Shown here piece after piece: positions 1-12,900 of a stretch of DNA of 64,000 bases. Made by a program: the position numbers and the translations under genes. The stretch is from Haemonchus contortus (Eukaryota > Nematoda > Chromadorea > Rhabditida > Trichostrongylidae). The notes under the pieces were generated by a model. That model worked only from the letters and a program-made list of their open reading frames with translations. It searched no databases and was not told the origin of the DNA. The stretch's first letter is position 1. Each line of letters opens with the position of its first letter. Location: positions 20,489,920 to 20,553,919 of the forward strand of contig LS997562.1 of assembly GCA_000469685.2 (NCBI GenBank), read 5' to 3'.

Positions 1-2304
1 ATTGTTTACGTCTGCGTCAAGCGTTTGTAAAACTGTAGACAACCTAAAAATAGGTATAATAGTTACGGGAAAAGCCGTCTATAAATATTCACCCACAAAG
101 CCAGAATTCTCATTTATCAGTCTGTCCCTGCAGAGAAAATGGCTTTCTCAAATTCCCATTCAACATGATTGACAACATCCTTCCCAGTGGGTAAAACTTC
201 TATCAATAATGCCGCAGCGGGAACAGAGGAGGAGAAAGTACATGGGATCCAAGATACAAGGGAAATGGGATACAATCACGAAATGGGATACACGGCCTAA
301 GCTTTTCAACATTGGGGTAGGTTGATCCATCGAGTGGTACGCTGGGGTGATTCATGTTTTGACAAATGTCCCAAATATGAGCTTCAAGGGTATCTGACGA
401 AAACCCTTTCGTTCAGAGCGACTTCGTTTTTTTTTGCCAGATTTTTTTTTCGCTTGGAAGGGTCGTGTGCGTGTTCATCAACTGGAAACAAGGGGCTTGA
501 TTTCAAATGCCGTCAGGGTTTGTGTAACGTCCTTGAGGAGGGACCTTGCCATAATTTGATAGCACAGAAATTTGATGATCCAATTCAATAGGAGTTAAAT
601 AATTCAATATTATTTAAACTGTTTCGGGATGAAACGTGTTCGGAGATTAAATCTACGAAAAGATAAACAGCCTCAAACATCGAGCCATGGGGCATTGAAT
701 GAAGCGGTTGACTTGGATCTCTATTAAACTGTGCGTAAGGCTATGGAAAAATTCGGATCGTGATGCAATTCGTAAAATGAATCATCCAGGAAAAACAGGT
801 TCTAGACTAGACCTCTTCACTGACTACAAGAAAGACCGTCTTTGAGCTAGTACTCGCACCAGTCGATTGTTTGAGGACAAGGATAAGCCTAAACAACTGG
901 GAACCAAGTATTCCAGAGAAGATCGCTACACTGCTAAGGGAGCTGGGCTCTTTTTATGGCTGGTAGGATGAGCACAAACAGCCATTTGGCCAAATATTGA
1001 GTTGATGAAGGGTAGATGTGGATTTTACAAAATCGCCTGGGGAACCTTCGGAGCACAGACCCTTCACGAAATGAAACCTGTATCAGTTGGAAAGTGTAAT
1101 GAAGTGAGAAAGATGACTGCTGCTGTTGATTAATGCCAGGATTTGATGCGCCATGCAGCCCAATTCACTCTAAATCGTGGTAACAACTGAATGCACTTTT
1201 GTGCCTTTGACAATAACTCGCGGAGACCATCTGAATGTAAGCCAATGGTTTCCGCTGACAAAGCTGCTACCAGTTCACCGAGCCCGGCGAATAAAAGCCC
1301 TCGGAGAATTCGCAGATAAGTGCCGCCTTGCTCCCTGTTTCATTTGTAAACTGTGCTGTAAGTTTCCTTGAGTGAGTTTAATTTTCCCTTTTTATTAATG
1401 AGTGGAGGTGGTTTTGCGGCAAAACGCGCACTCCACACATGCATGGTCACCGGCACAAATCCCTGATCGATACAGCCAAGCCTTCCATCCCTCCGGGGTC
1501 GGCCAATTGGTACCAAACTCGTCTGGGAGGATGAAAGAATGACTTGCTTATCAGCTGGCCACAGCAATTCAATGTATCGATTCGCCACTACGATTCTAAA
1601 TGGAAGTGCATTTGGGAGGGGGGTTAGGGGCACATCCCTCGGACGGGATCAATTAACGCCTCGAGTCTTCATTTCTTCATCCTAGAGGTACCTCTGAAAA
1701 CTTCTGAGAAAGCCACGTTTGAGCGGCAGGGTAGGTAAGTTCAACACCCAAATTTTGATAAAAAAATTATTTGTTTCCGATATGGCAGTGTTAGGAACAT
1801 TCGAGACACTTCCAAGGATTATGGTCTATAGCCATTTCCGTTTTCCTTGTCTATCAGAAGTTTCAGAATATGCTGACATTGTAAAGCATTCTGTGTTTTT
1901 GGCAATGTGGACTTCTGGCCAAAACTGGTTCGGATAAGAAGAAATACGGTACCTGGGACACAAAAGGAAAGTTTTTGACATGAAACGTAAACTACTTTTC
2001 TCACGCAATCGTTCAGGAAGGAATATTCCCAGAGCAATTACATGGGGGACACACGCTATGTCCACATGCAAAAAAGGCTTGACATGAGGGGTAGAGTTGC
2101 CGTTGCTATCCAGGGATTGAGCGACGTCAACTTACTGCTCTCCCCTTCTTAACAGGTTTTCAACTTTATAGTGACGATTAGAGGCAAATTGTCCATTATG
2201 TATCACTTAGATCCCTAAGGGCCCAAAGGTCACCGTAGGTAATGTCTCCAGTAACTCATGAGCCAATCTGGTCCAACAGGCTTACGCTGCCACTAACAAG
2301 GAAG
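1..2304. other. Non-coding stretch
   Basis: Apart from the SINE at 1435-1655 nothing coding was recognised. The missing last exon of dyf-11 was sought here on the minus strand and not found. Confidence 0.5.
1435..1655 (+). mobile_element. tRNA-derived SINE, 5'-truncated
   Basis: It starts inside the tRNA-like part (CATGCATGGTCACCGG, CAAATCCCTGATCG) and continues with TTGGTACCAAACTCGTC, CTGGCCACAGCAATTCA and CACATCCCTCGGACGG. An extra GGGAGGGGGG stretch interrupts the 3' part. Confidence 0.72.
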
Positions 2305-4910
2305 GTCTTTCAGGGCGTGGGACGCTTTTTGAAAATGGTTTTTTTGCATGGTATAGGGGCATGAGCACTGAGTATAAAACTATGGTCCATTTCCGCTAAA
2401 TGGCCTTCTGAATGCCAAAAAACGACTGCAAACGATTTTGTCAGGAATCGCCGTTTTAATCCATTCAGCGTCGTTTTTTTCATTCATGGCGTCGACTGTC
2501 CGTACAGTAGAAGGCGCCAGTTGACTGCGCATTGAAAATAACGTGAAAGGTAGCCAAAAAAGGAGGCCACATGTTGAAAAGTGCGGAGAAGTTTCATATA
2601 GGCTTTCCACGGTTAAAGGCACCGTTAACATGATTTTGGGTAAACCAGATCATGACGAAAAACGAAAGACAAGATCGAAACTAGTGCGACTGAGGTGAAG
2701 AAACTGCGTGCATCGGTGTTTTCATAGTGAAAAAAGGCCGCGAAAAAAACGTTAAAAAGGGGGTTGGACGTGAATGAAACCAGAAAAATGAAGAAGGTGG
2801 GGCACCCGGACGAGCTAAACAGTGCGTTTCACTGCGCGCGTGTGGGTCCTGGTGCGAAGAACAGACAATGGTAATCCACAATTCATTCACTTATAAGCAT
2901 AAATAAACAAAAAAAACCTTAGTAACAGCAAAAGTAGCTCACCTTTTTCAGCCTCTAGGAGTAGGAAATCAAATAAGGGATCGCGGCAGCAAAAAGAAAA
3001 ACAGAGGAAAGAAGAATGGGAGAAAAACATCGCCTCATCACTCGGCGATTAGCTTTTTGTGCGTGGGTCCTAGAACGAATAATAGCAATCCGTATTGTCT
3101 CGACACTCGTCTAACGTGACACCGATGGAGGGGCGGAGGGCGGACCGTGGATACTTCTCCGGCCCCTTATTGTGCCCTATCCAGCCGTTTTCCGACCTCA
3201 TTCCTGCACGAATGGTACTAGAGGGGGGCTTCGAATTCAAACCATGTGCAAATCTCCGAAACCACTTTTTCGTTAACAGTGTCTTTAAGCTGCCAGCAGC
3301 GTCGGATGGTGTGGTGGATAGCGATGTGGACCTCGAGGAAGGACGACTAGGATGGGTTGATGGTTCGGAAACTCCGGGCCTTGCCGTTTTTGCATTTTAT
3401 GCTGCCACCTCCAGATTGGCTCCACATTGCACCAGGGCCAAAGCAAGTGCCTGGTTGGTCACGGTCGTGACCAGGATCAGCCAGGCACACCTCTACAAAA
3501 CCGTTAGAATTGTTGTGTGGAGCGCTATCAGTGAAGGAGCTTCCAGGCTCAACACTCCCAGTCCTCCGTTCCTACCTCCGAACCCCCTTTCCTACCCTCC
3601 CCCCCCCTCAACTTCCTCACGTAGTTTGTAGTCGAAAAACTCGATATCATATCATCTGTTCTTCGGACATTGTATGAACATTGCACAGTCCATACAATGA
3701 ATGCTATGGACAGTAATGGTTTGATTGTTGTTTTATTTCGACCGAATTCCTTCAAAACTGATGAATGGCTCATCTAATTCCGATGATTTCACCGTTTTCT
3801 ACCCTACCGTCGATCGCGCCGTTGAAGGGTTTTTGTCCACAGTTCTGGTTGGTCATCTCCATTTCCTTCTCTCCTCACGATCAGTCACTCATCTTCTGCA
3901 GTCACCTCGACTTCAGCGATGTCCATCTTGTACGTGTCCTGCCAGCCCTTCATACGGACGCGAAGTTAGGGGATCGTAGGTTGGGAACGGGTATTGCCGA
4001 AACCCTTCATCTAGTCATCATCCAGTGATCCGGCGCTAGAATGATTTCCTTCAGGGCTGACAGCTTTTTATATCGAGCCTAATGCTCATGGATGCTTCAG
4101 CAAGAAGACGAGTTGAAAGAGAGTCTGATTCGTTGTCCTACAGAAGTCCGCGGTGGACGCCTAGAGGAAGCCCGGTATCGGGAATCCTGTTGTCTTTGCA
4201 TTGAAGAACGAGGTCGAGGACAGCTTCCATCAAATAGGAACCATATTATAGTGTTCGGACCCCCCCCCCATTAGAACACTTATTTAGTGTGAATTTAAGA
4301 GGCACCTTTATACTCCTGGGAGTGTTAAGCCTGGAAGCTCCTTCACTGATAGCACTCCACACAAGAAATTCCAACGGCCTATAGAGGTTATGTGCCTGGG
4401 TGGTCCTGGTCACGACCATGACCAGTCAGGCACTTGCTTTGGCCCTGGTGCAATATGGAGCCAATCTGGAGGTGGCGGCATAAAATGCAAAAACGGCAAG
4501 ACCCGGAGTTTCCGAACCATCAACCCATCCTCGTCGTTCTTCCTCGAGGTCCACATCGCTATCCACCACACCATCCGACGCTGCTGACAGCTCAACCGTG
4601 GAGGGCCTATATGAAACTTGCCCGCACTTTTCAACATGTGGCTCCCTTTTTTGGCTACTGTTCACGTTATTTTCAATGCGCAGCCCACTGCCGCCTTCTT
4701 CTATGCGAACCGTCGACGCCATGAATGAAACAAACGACGCTGAATGGGTTAAAACGGCGATTCCTGACAAAATCGTTTTCAGTCGTTTTTTGGCATTCAG
4801 AAGGCCATTTAGCGGAAATGGACCATAGTTTTATACTCAGTGCTCATGCCCCTATACCATGCAAAAAACCATTTTCGAAAAGCGTCCCACGCCCTGAAAG
4901 ACCTTCCTCG
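2305..4910. mobile_element. 2.6-kb foldback element with long, asymmetric inverted arms
   Basis: Sequence at 2305-2622 is nearly the reverse complement of 4593-4910, and 3290-3560 is nearly the reverse complement of about 4315-4590. The left arm has about 670 extra bases (2622-3290) that the right arm lacks. The centre (about 3570-4310) is unique. Open frames of up to 178 codons inside the arms appear in both arms on opposite strands and look like repeat shadows, with no recognisable transposase. Confidence 0.8.
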
Positions 4911-6843
4911 TAAGGTTCGAAACAACTTACTCCTTCGAATCATAGTTTTCACAAGAAAGTAATATCATCGGATCGATGGTCGTCCTGGTTTCGGTATCCA
5001 GGGTAAAGCTAGGAATTTTTAATTACTCCGGATTTGCTTCTATTGGGGGAATTCGAACATCGTTCCTTGTTCGTAGGTCTAAATGGCATTCACAGGGTTC
5101 TCATCGTTCCTGGGTGTTGAGTCCAAATTCCTGAGACATATGGTTAGGCATCTCGTACTCATGAAAATGGTCTCGACGACGGACGAAGCATTCCTTTCCC
5201 CAGCACCCCCTCGACCTACCTGAACGGTCTCGCTATCAGTGGAACTAGCTTCCTCTATCGCCTTTCATACCTGAGTGGTTCTCCTTCGTAACCGTCGTAC
5301 CCAGAGAAAAGAAACTGAAGCTTTCTGTGATGTTTGGCGTGTTGACCATAAATGAGACATCAGGATCCAATGTCTTAGTCAAACTTGGCCGAAAACCGAT
5401 CTTTCTCTTCACGGTCGAAATCGACCTGTATTCGCCCTTTTGCTGGATGCCCGATGTTGAAAGCATCACAAATTTGGCAAAGGCAAAGGTGGTGTACACG
5501 CCGTCAGTCAGCCTTCAATAACATGCCATCCCCCTTCAAAGACTGCAGAATGCAGAACGTAAGCGAGGCACAAAGCTTTGGTCAAGGTGTTACTAACCTG
5601 ACCAATTCCTTTGCTCAACGGTGAATTTCTTGACGAGTAGTAATATCACGTTGTCTCCTATGGTGCTATGTACTATGCCGCTATCAAAGTTTCCTTGGAA
5701 TATGAAGAAGGGTGAGTAGGGAAACCCCTCAGTTGCTTAGGGCCTAATGAGACCAAACAAAGACAAAAAAACTCGGCTGGTTGTTCGCCAAAAAACGGAC
5801 CGGTTCCTCTCGTTCATTCTTATCCGACGAAAAAAAAAGCGCCAGGTACATTTGTCTAGGTTGGGCTATCAATAAAATGAACACGTTTAGAGCTAAAAAG
5901 TGGAAGTCAGAGATAGGAAAGTCTAAGGGAGGTACTATTAACGATAAAGGTTGTTGGAGAGATGCATACGGTGGGAAGCCGCACGCATATTTGAAAACGG
6001 TTCCTCCACGAAAAAATGGGCCGACCATACAAAATTCATCCGTTTCCCACGGATAAGATGGTTGATGTGGTAGTGTGACAAGTTGCGATAACATTAGGAA
6101 AGCCTCAGGGACCGAGACTCGGTGTTAATCAATCCTTTTCTAGGGTGCCTCCCATATTCGAATCCAGGGTCTATACAATGACTTGTGTGTCCAACACATG
6201 TGCAAGTCACGGCTTTTTCCTCCATTAAAAGTCTAGTACCGATTAAACTCCACCGGAGTGATGGAATTCTTGACTGACATAGGCGAGGACCAATTCGGGA
6301 TTTGACTTCTGAACCAGTACCTCATTTGGCACTTCGCCGAACAGACAGCTACCCAGAAGATGAGTAGTCAAGGAATATCGCTACCCTTAAAGTGCTATCT
6401 ATCTAAAAGCAGTCCTGAATAATAGGTTTTTGAAATCATTTCACGTTCAAGGACCGTCTCCGAATGAGAGGATTCCATTCCATGAGCTCTTGGTGAATGT
6501 TCTGATTCCTAGGATGAACTTGATCTTAGATCCGATTAGTAAGGGGCAGTCAAATAACTTTAGAAGGGAAAAACAGCAAGTAGTGAGTACTGACCCATAG
6601 AATGAGTTTCTAATTCGATGGGTATCAAGGAATTTGAGCTTCGAATCAATGAATGTAGGTTACCGCAAGCGCAACAAAATGGTCTGAAACCCCATCATTT
6701 GAATCCGCCGAGAATGCCCCGCGTGCGGTGTCATATTGTCGCTGCGGTGACTGCGACGGCGCCTCTTGACCTACACCCTCCAACGTTTACAAACTGAAAC
6801 GAAAAAAAAAATGTAATCATAGAAACGCACTTATGACTGTCAC
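4911..6843. other. Stretch downstream of dyf-11 exon 10
   Basis: It contains one SINE fragment (6105-6260) and no supported exon. Minus-strand acceptors near 6690 and 6790 lead to frames without IFT54 similarity. Confidence 0.5.
6105..6260 (-). mobile_element. tRNA-derived SINE, 3' fragment
   Basis: The plus strand shows CATATTCGAATCC, GTCTATACAATGACTTG and CTAGTACCGATTAA, the complement of the family body. The tRNA-like head is absent. Confidence 0.6.
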
Positions 6844-6940
6844 CTATGCCTTGAGCATCTCTCTCTTTGAGTAAGCTCTCGCACTTTTTCGATTCGTTCA
6901 GCCACTTGTCCAACTCCTTTAAAATTAGCTCCAAATCCTC
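6844..6940 (-). CDS. dyf-11: dyf-11 exon 10 (coiled coil, last exon found)
   Basis: The exon begins after GGTTTCAG and encodes EDLELILKELDKWLNESK and then KCESLLKERDAQGI, aligning with the IFT54 coiled coil. The preferred donor is GTGACA at 6843; GTGCGT about 15 bases further on is an alternative. Splicing to the next strong TTTCAG (near 6790) reaches a stop after a few codons with no family similarity, so the true last exon is probably elsewhere. Confidence 0.82.
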
Positions 6941-9900
6941 CTGAAACCACATAGGATTTTGTTTGTTGCCCTTGTGGGACATGTGAAGTTTATCCCTTAA
7001 TCACCTGAGCAAAGTCGAAGATGCGCGACAGCGGATAGACGGTCCTCGTAACAGTTTGCAACGAATTTGAGAATGCTTCGGTCTGTAGGATAAATTGTTC
7101 ATCTATTGGAGTGTTCAAATCAACTTGATGGCTTTTACCTTCAATTTCTCCTTGGCAAGCATCCCTTCGTCCACATCACCCGTGTCATTGAGATTCGTTT
7201 CTTTGAGCGTTGTTGTGGTGTCTATCATTTTCTGTACTAAACCTCCTCTTTGGTCGGTGGACTGAAAAAAAGACACTTGCGCTTGGGCGAATACATTAAG
7301 GCACGGTTCATGTGTCAAGTCTCCAGCCACAAACTCATTTCATTAAACGAGTGGCGAGAGGCTAGGAATTACCGTTCGCACACTGTGCACAATTTCATGC
7401 ACGGTATCTTACGGTATCGAATTTCGCCCAAAGGAACTTTTTGAATACCTTGTTATCATGAATTGGTCATTCACTAATCGGCTGGTTCAGTAGGAATAAA
7501 GTAAAAGAAACAGAAGGGTGTTTAATCCTCTGGAAGCACACCATGCATTCAACTGTGACCCATTCAACCCAGTGGGGCAATGCGGATGCCCACAAATCCC
7601 ATACCCCAATACTTTTCGACTTGTCGCTTACGCTCAGACAGGCCCTTGAAAAAGTAACCTCAGCAACATAAATTACTACTACTACTACTACTACTACTAC
7701 TAATACATAATAATAATATCAATAATAATAGTAACAATAATCCGTATTGAATGCCGTCTTATGTACAGAATGGTAAGCGGTGATTATACTTGGCGTTGAC
7801 CTCCTCCCGCTTCAGACCAACAATGTTTTCTGGCAATCGCCTAAGAAGATTCTTTTAAGTTAGAGAGCGATAGTCCCTATAGCTCATCAAATATCTGTAT
7901 CTAGATGTGCCTTTTACAGGTTAGAAAATCCTAAGTTTCCATTCAAAAAGACCACCAACCTCAGGGATCTCCGTAGGACGAAATTGTGGTTGAACGACTT
8001 CTTCTTCCTCTTCCACGAGAAAATTCTCTTCTGGTGTAGGTTTTTCTTGGTCAGTAATTTCCGGGATCAGCACTACATTCTGCGGTGGTGCGACCTGAAT
8101 TCCTCCTGATTATGGAGAAGATTTGGGCAAAGGAAGCAACAACTATAGAAATAAACCACAATAAAACAATGAAAACTAAGCCAAGTGGTTACTTAATCAG
8201 CGGCGTCTTGGCAAACACAAATCGCTCATTGTCCCGCTGGAATTTTCCGGTTCTGACATATACACTGTGCGCTTCAATCGCCTCATAAGTTTACGTGACA
8301 CGTGGCAACTACGGCGACCGTGGCACGTTGAACACAAGATCGCAGCGTGGACCTACTCGGCCACATGGAATCGCATCGTATTCGCGCTTGAATGAAGCGA
8401 AGAATAAACTCCCAAGTTTGCATACTCGTTCCCTCTCAAAAAAAGGCAGGAAGAATGCGCAAGCTGAGACGGTATGTGCTGCTTTCCTCGGCGAAGTGGC
8501 AACAGTGTGTTATGCGAAGCTTAGTTACCTCGACGGTCCAAAAAGCTCTGCCCTGTTTTCCCTCCAACTGCATTTTCATAGCCTTATGACCTTACATCCC
8601 TCACCTTGCTACGACCTTTTAAGGAACTTACCTATCGCTAATCTCATTATGAGTCGATCGATTTCTACAGAACAGTAGCAGTCAGAACAATCTCAATTTC
8701 TCGTACTGTTTACCTCTTCTGTCACAGCAATTTGTTTCCTTTTCAACTTCGGAGGTGCAGGTCTTGCAGCTGCCGTACCTGGTCTTCCCATGGACGTCTG
8801 AGGTCTTGCACCTGGTAGCCTGAACAACCAATTTTCCGTTTGTGAGTGTAATGAGGCTAAAAAGCATATGGTAAAAAAATTGAAAATGAATGGAAAAGCG
8901 CCGAGGGTTCAATTGCAGGTACGTCTAGATAAGCAAAAAAAAAAAACTTCGACTTTTTATTCTGATGTCAGTATTTCGGAATTCACACTCCCCGGAGCTG
9001 GTAACAACAGTTGCAGATATCGGTGATGCTTATTTTTCACTTAGATCGTCGTGCTCTGCCCTAATATAACACTTACTGCTCCCAAAATAGTTCTGTATCA
9101 TGAATTGGGCTGCACAATTTGGTCAAACTACTTGTCAGAGAAGTATAGTTGACAAACAAGGGAACTTTGAAGAAGACCCGGGTATATCGATAACGTTTGG
9201 AATACTGTTCGCGAATATAGGAATTATTTTTGCCTTATCCGACACTTGTAGGTAAGCGCCTTTTTCGGCCCATTCTCTAAGTTTCTCGCGCTTTTTGAGG
9301 CGGATTGGTTCCCATAAATTGTTATTGGCTTCATTTCAAAGAATGAGACATATTCAACAGAAATCGTTCTCGAATCGACGTCTGCAAAGATTTCAACATT
9401 TGCGAAACTTAATAAAAGAATGTGTGGGATAAATACGTTGTTCACTAGCTGTATACCTTACATAACATATGGTTTTCCTCTATAACGGTAGACGAAACAG
9501 TCAATCGTCTCAAGACTGAACCGGACACAACAGGTTAAGTCGAAAATTTACCACGACGAATAAGTAAAGACATGTCATTGTACTATTGATTATTTTTGTT
9601 CGTTATGGCTTTTTTCATCTGCAAAGGTTTCGTTTGCTTCTTGCTGAATTCAAAATTCCTGGAGGCAGCAGTGCCTCCAGAAACTCGCGAGTGTATGATG
9701 GCAGCGCGGTTGCCACTAACGTCGCAACAGTCGAAACTGCATACCGAGTAGAAAAAAATGCGTGCGTGCGTGCGTGGTGGAAAATGGCTCTGCAGAGGAT
9801 AAAGTCGATTTGTCGATACAATGGTCATTGGCGATCAGGTATGTTGTGTGTTTCTGGTGATTGCCATAAACATAATGCTCATTCTGCTTAATAATCAGGT

Positions 9901-12900
9901 TACAGATACTATTAAGCACCGCAAAAGTTTGTCGAAAGGATTCTTTATCGGAAATAGACGTTTGCTCGATGAAAAATATCAATCTCCTGAGTAAGCTGCG
10001 TAAGCCAGCACAATACGCTCGAACGTTCGACGTCTCTCTATGTTAAAATAAGGGAATGGAAGCTGCTCCATAAGGAATCAAGAAAGAAACTAGCAGCATA
10101 TAGTTCTGGTACTGGTATATCAGACCTACTGACAGTTTTGGAATGTCTACGTTATAGTAAAACTGTAGTTTTGCGGTATCACGCTGCATGACAAGAACCG
10201 ACACTTGAGCTATGTCAGCAATGTTGAGAGTTTCAAGGCAGTCGAACTGGATGGAGCCCTTCAAACTCGTTACCTAAAGGCATAGAAGTTGTGAGGAAAT
10301 AGCGCTCAAAGCGCAAGAATTGGTGATTGCAGTAAATAATGAGGTGAAGACAAAACTGCAGATTCGTACCAAACTTTAGTAGGGAAGGGGCACCGCGGTG
10401 GGCAAGTTTTCCTTCTTTTTTTCCGTGTTTTCGCCCGAGGTAATTTTTCCACCTACCCAAGTGCTCCTACCCTATTTGGGCTAGGTTAAGAAAACTACGT
10501 ACCCTTTAGTGAAGCCGCACTAGAGCGCACGGATGTTCAGTGCCCATCCTCCTCTTCGTCTCTGATACAGTGCTAATTTAACAAGGGTGGTCACGTAAGT
10601 CTGAGACCAGTCTAAGCTCATCAAAAAGATAGAGTGGGAAGACAATTGCATCATTGAGAATATAAAGACTACGTGCGAACTTTTGACGCCTTGCAGTGCA
10701 CAGTGCTCTAATCGACGGCCGTCGCCCTCGGAGATTCAAATGGAGGAAAACGCTGGAAGTGCGGGAAAGTTATCAAACCAGCCCCAATCAACCAGTCCTT
10801 CATTCATTTGCTACCTCGTCGTCACGCGGAGTTCAGTCGTCAGTATGAACCCACGTTGTCGTCAGTACCGGATAAGCACAGCGGATCGGATGTCATCTCC
10901 ATCTTACGCGTCAGCCTGGTCCCTGTTTTACCGACCCTTTAAATCCATTTCCTTTTGTCTCTGCACATCTCATCTCTCCTCCTCGTCATAATCATGTCGT
11001 ACTTTTCATGTCGTGTGTCGTGAGGGTCTCTGCTTTAACCCGATGGTGGGATCCAGCACATCGCACTTCCACGCTCTCATGCAAGTGCGGCACTTCATCC
11101 CCCCCCCCCCCCCCCCCTCGATGAATTTTGATTAATCAGTATAACCGAAACACTTGCGTTATGTAGGAGGAATCGTCGAGACTACAATATGCTCGCGTAT
11201 TCCACTCACGAAGACTCTTAACTTGCTGACGGCGGGTTAAAAGAAAAGCTGTATGTAGTCTTCCAAAAAAAAGGAAGTACATATATCAGCGCAATGGCCA
11301 CCGTCTAACTTCATATATAATAGAGAGAGTGGGCTCAACTAAGGTAACGACGGAGGAGCTTATGGTCCATTGGATTAGGGCTTGCCTGTTCGATAGCAGG
11401 GATAACCAGAAAAAGCATCTCATTGTGGACAGTGGCCATATCTCCATGAGAAGACGAAATGAACTCTCTTCAGCAACTGACACTTATACTTATCATCGAA
11501 GTTTAGAAAATTCCTGCTGATGCTACGACCATTGATCCGGCCATCGGACGCGCTCTCCTTCAGTCCTATAAAGAACGTTATGAAGATTACCAGAATCTGT
11601 GCTGTTATAAAAAAAGCGGATATAACGTGGCAGATAGGGACCACATAATAAAGATTCTACTGCAAGTATATTGTATTGCTCGTTGCCCCCCGTTTTTGAT
11701 ATGCTCGTGGTGTAAAATACGGTACGTCCATCGAAGGCGAGGCTCATGTCTCATTCCTAGCGAAAAATTGTTAATTTTTGCGACGATTGAGTGTTTTGTC
11801 TGCGGTTGCAGAGAAGTAGCATGCACATATAAGGTGTGCGTTTTGAACAACATGTTTCCTTCGCCCATATTTTAGTGTTTCTCCAATGTAATCCTCACAA
11901 GCTCATTTTTGGAGCGATTTCTGGTGAATATGTATCAATGTTCGAAATAAATCAGAGTCATACAAATGACTTCTAGAAGCCTCGTGTGCTGAATTGGTGC
12001 GAGAAGCTGAATGAAAGTAAGGCGCTCACTGTTGCAGAAATGTTGAAGAGATTCTAGAAGCTTCCAGTGTTAAGCAACAAACCCGCACCCTCCGCCTGCA
12101 CAACGAGATCACAACCACACCTTTTCAGCAGTTGACATCTGAGCAACGACTGCGCATCTCCAGTGGAACGATTTGGACACCTCGCGGGAGATTTCATGGA
12201 TTGGCTCGAAATCACTGTCGCTTAAATGGGAGTTCGCCTTCCGTTTCCGTTGTACGTAGGACCGCTCAAAAAACACCAAATTTCTGGAGCGAGCAGAGAA
12301 AAGTCTTCAGATGTGATCGAGTGGGAAGTCTTAATCGGTGCGCCTTAAATTAGTCATGGAGAGATTAGTGAAGGACAGAGGAACAGATAGTCAATCCAGG
12401 TTCTGATGGGGTTTAACTCAAAGAAGTATAATGTGTTCTGCGGCTTCTGAACGTTACCTCTCTATCGTCGGTTGTTGGGGACTTTCGATCATGTCGCTAA
12501 TTCCGCTGTCGTCTGTTCTTTCCGACGACTGAGCTTCAGCAGAATCTGAATAGTGGGTGTAAGATAAATTATTGCAGATTCTAACGCTGAGCAATCCTAT
12601 TCTAAGATGCCACTGATAGCATAAATAGCACAGCGTTTTAATGATAAGTTGGGCATTAGAACGCAGATGTGCAATTTTTGACGCCTGCTCAGGCGTTCGA
12701 CGCACAACACATTAGAGCGCTTATATCTGCGTCCTAAGCCTAAGTTGGCACCTCCGAAAGTAGCGTCTGTATGGGTGGCAGAGTGGTGACTCATGGTATA
12801 TTTTCTGTCTCTTGCCTCTTATGTGAGACTCTTTATGGGCGCCGGTCTACTCCCCTTCTCCGGGTGGCTGCTTGCATAGTCCTCCGACCGGCCGCAAGCG

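Larger units (their letters stand above)
8820..12457 (-). other. dyf-11 intron 5
   Basis: A 3.6-kb intron. Only a C19 run and a short palindrome were recognised; open frames on both strands are short and lack family similarity. Confidence 0.7.

Noticed and set aside
3095..3631. 178-codon plus-strand frame
   Set aside because: Most of it lies in the arms of the foldback element and reappears, inverted, near 4426-4770; no family similarity was seen.
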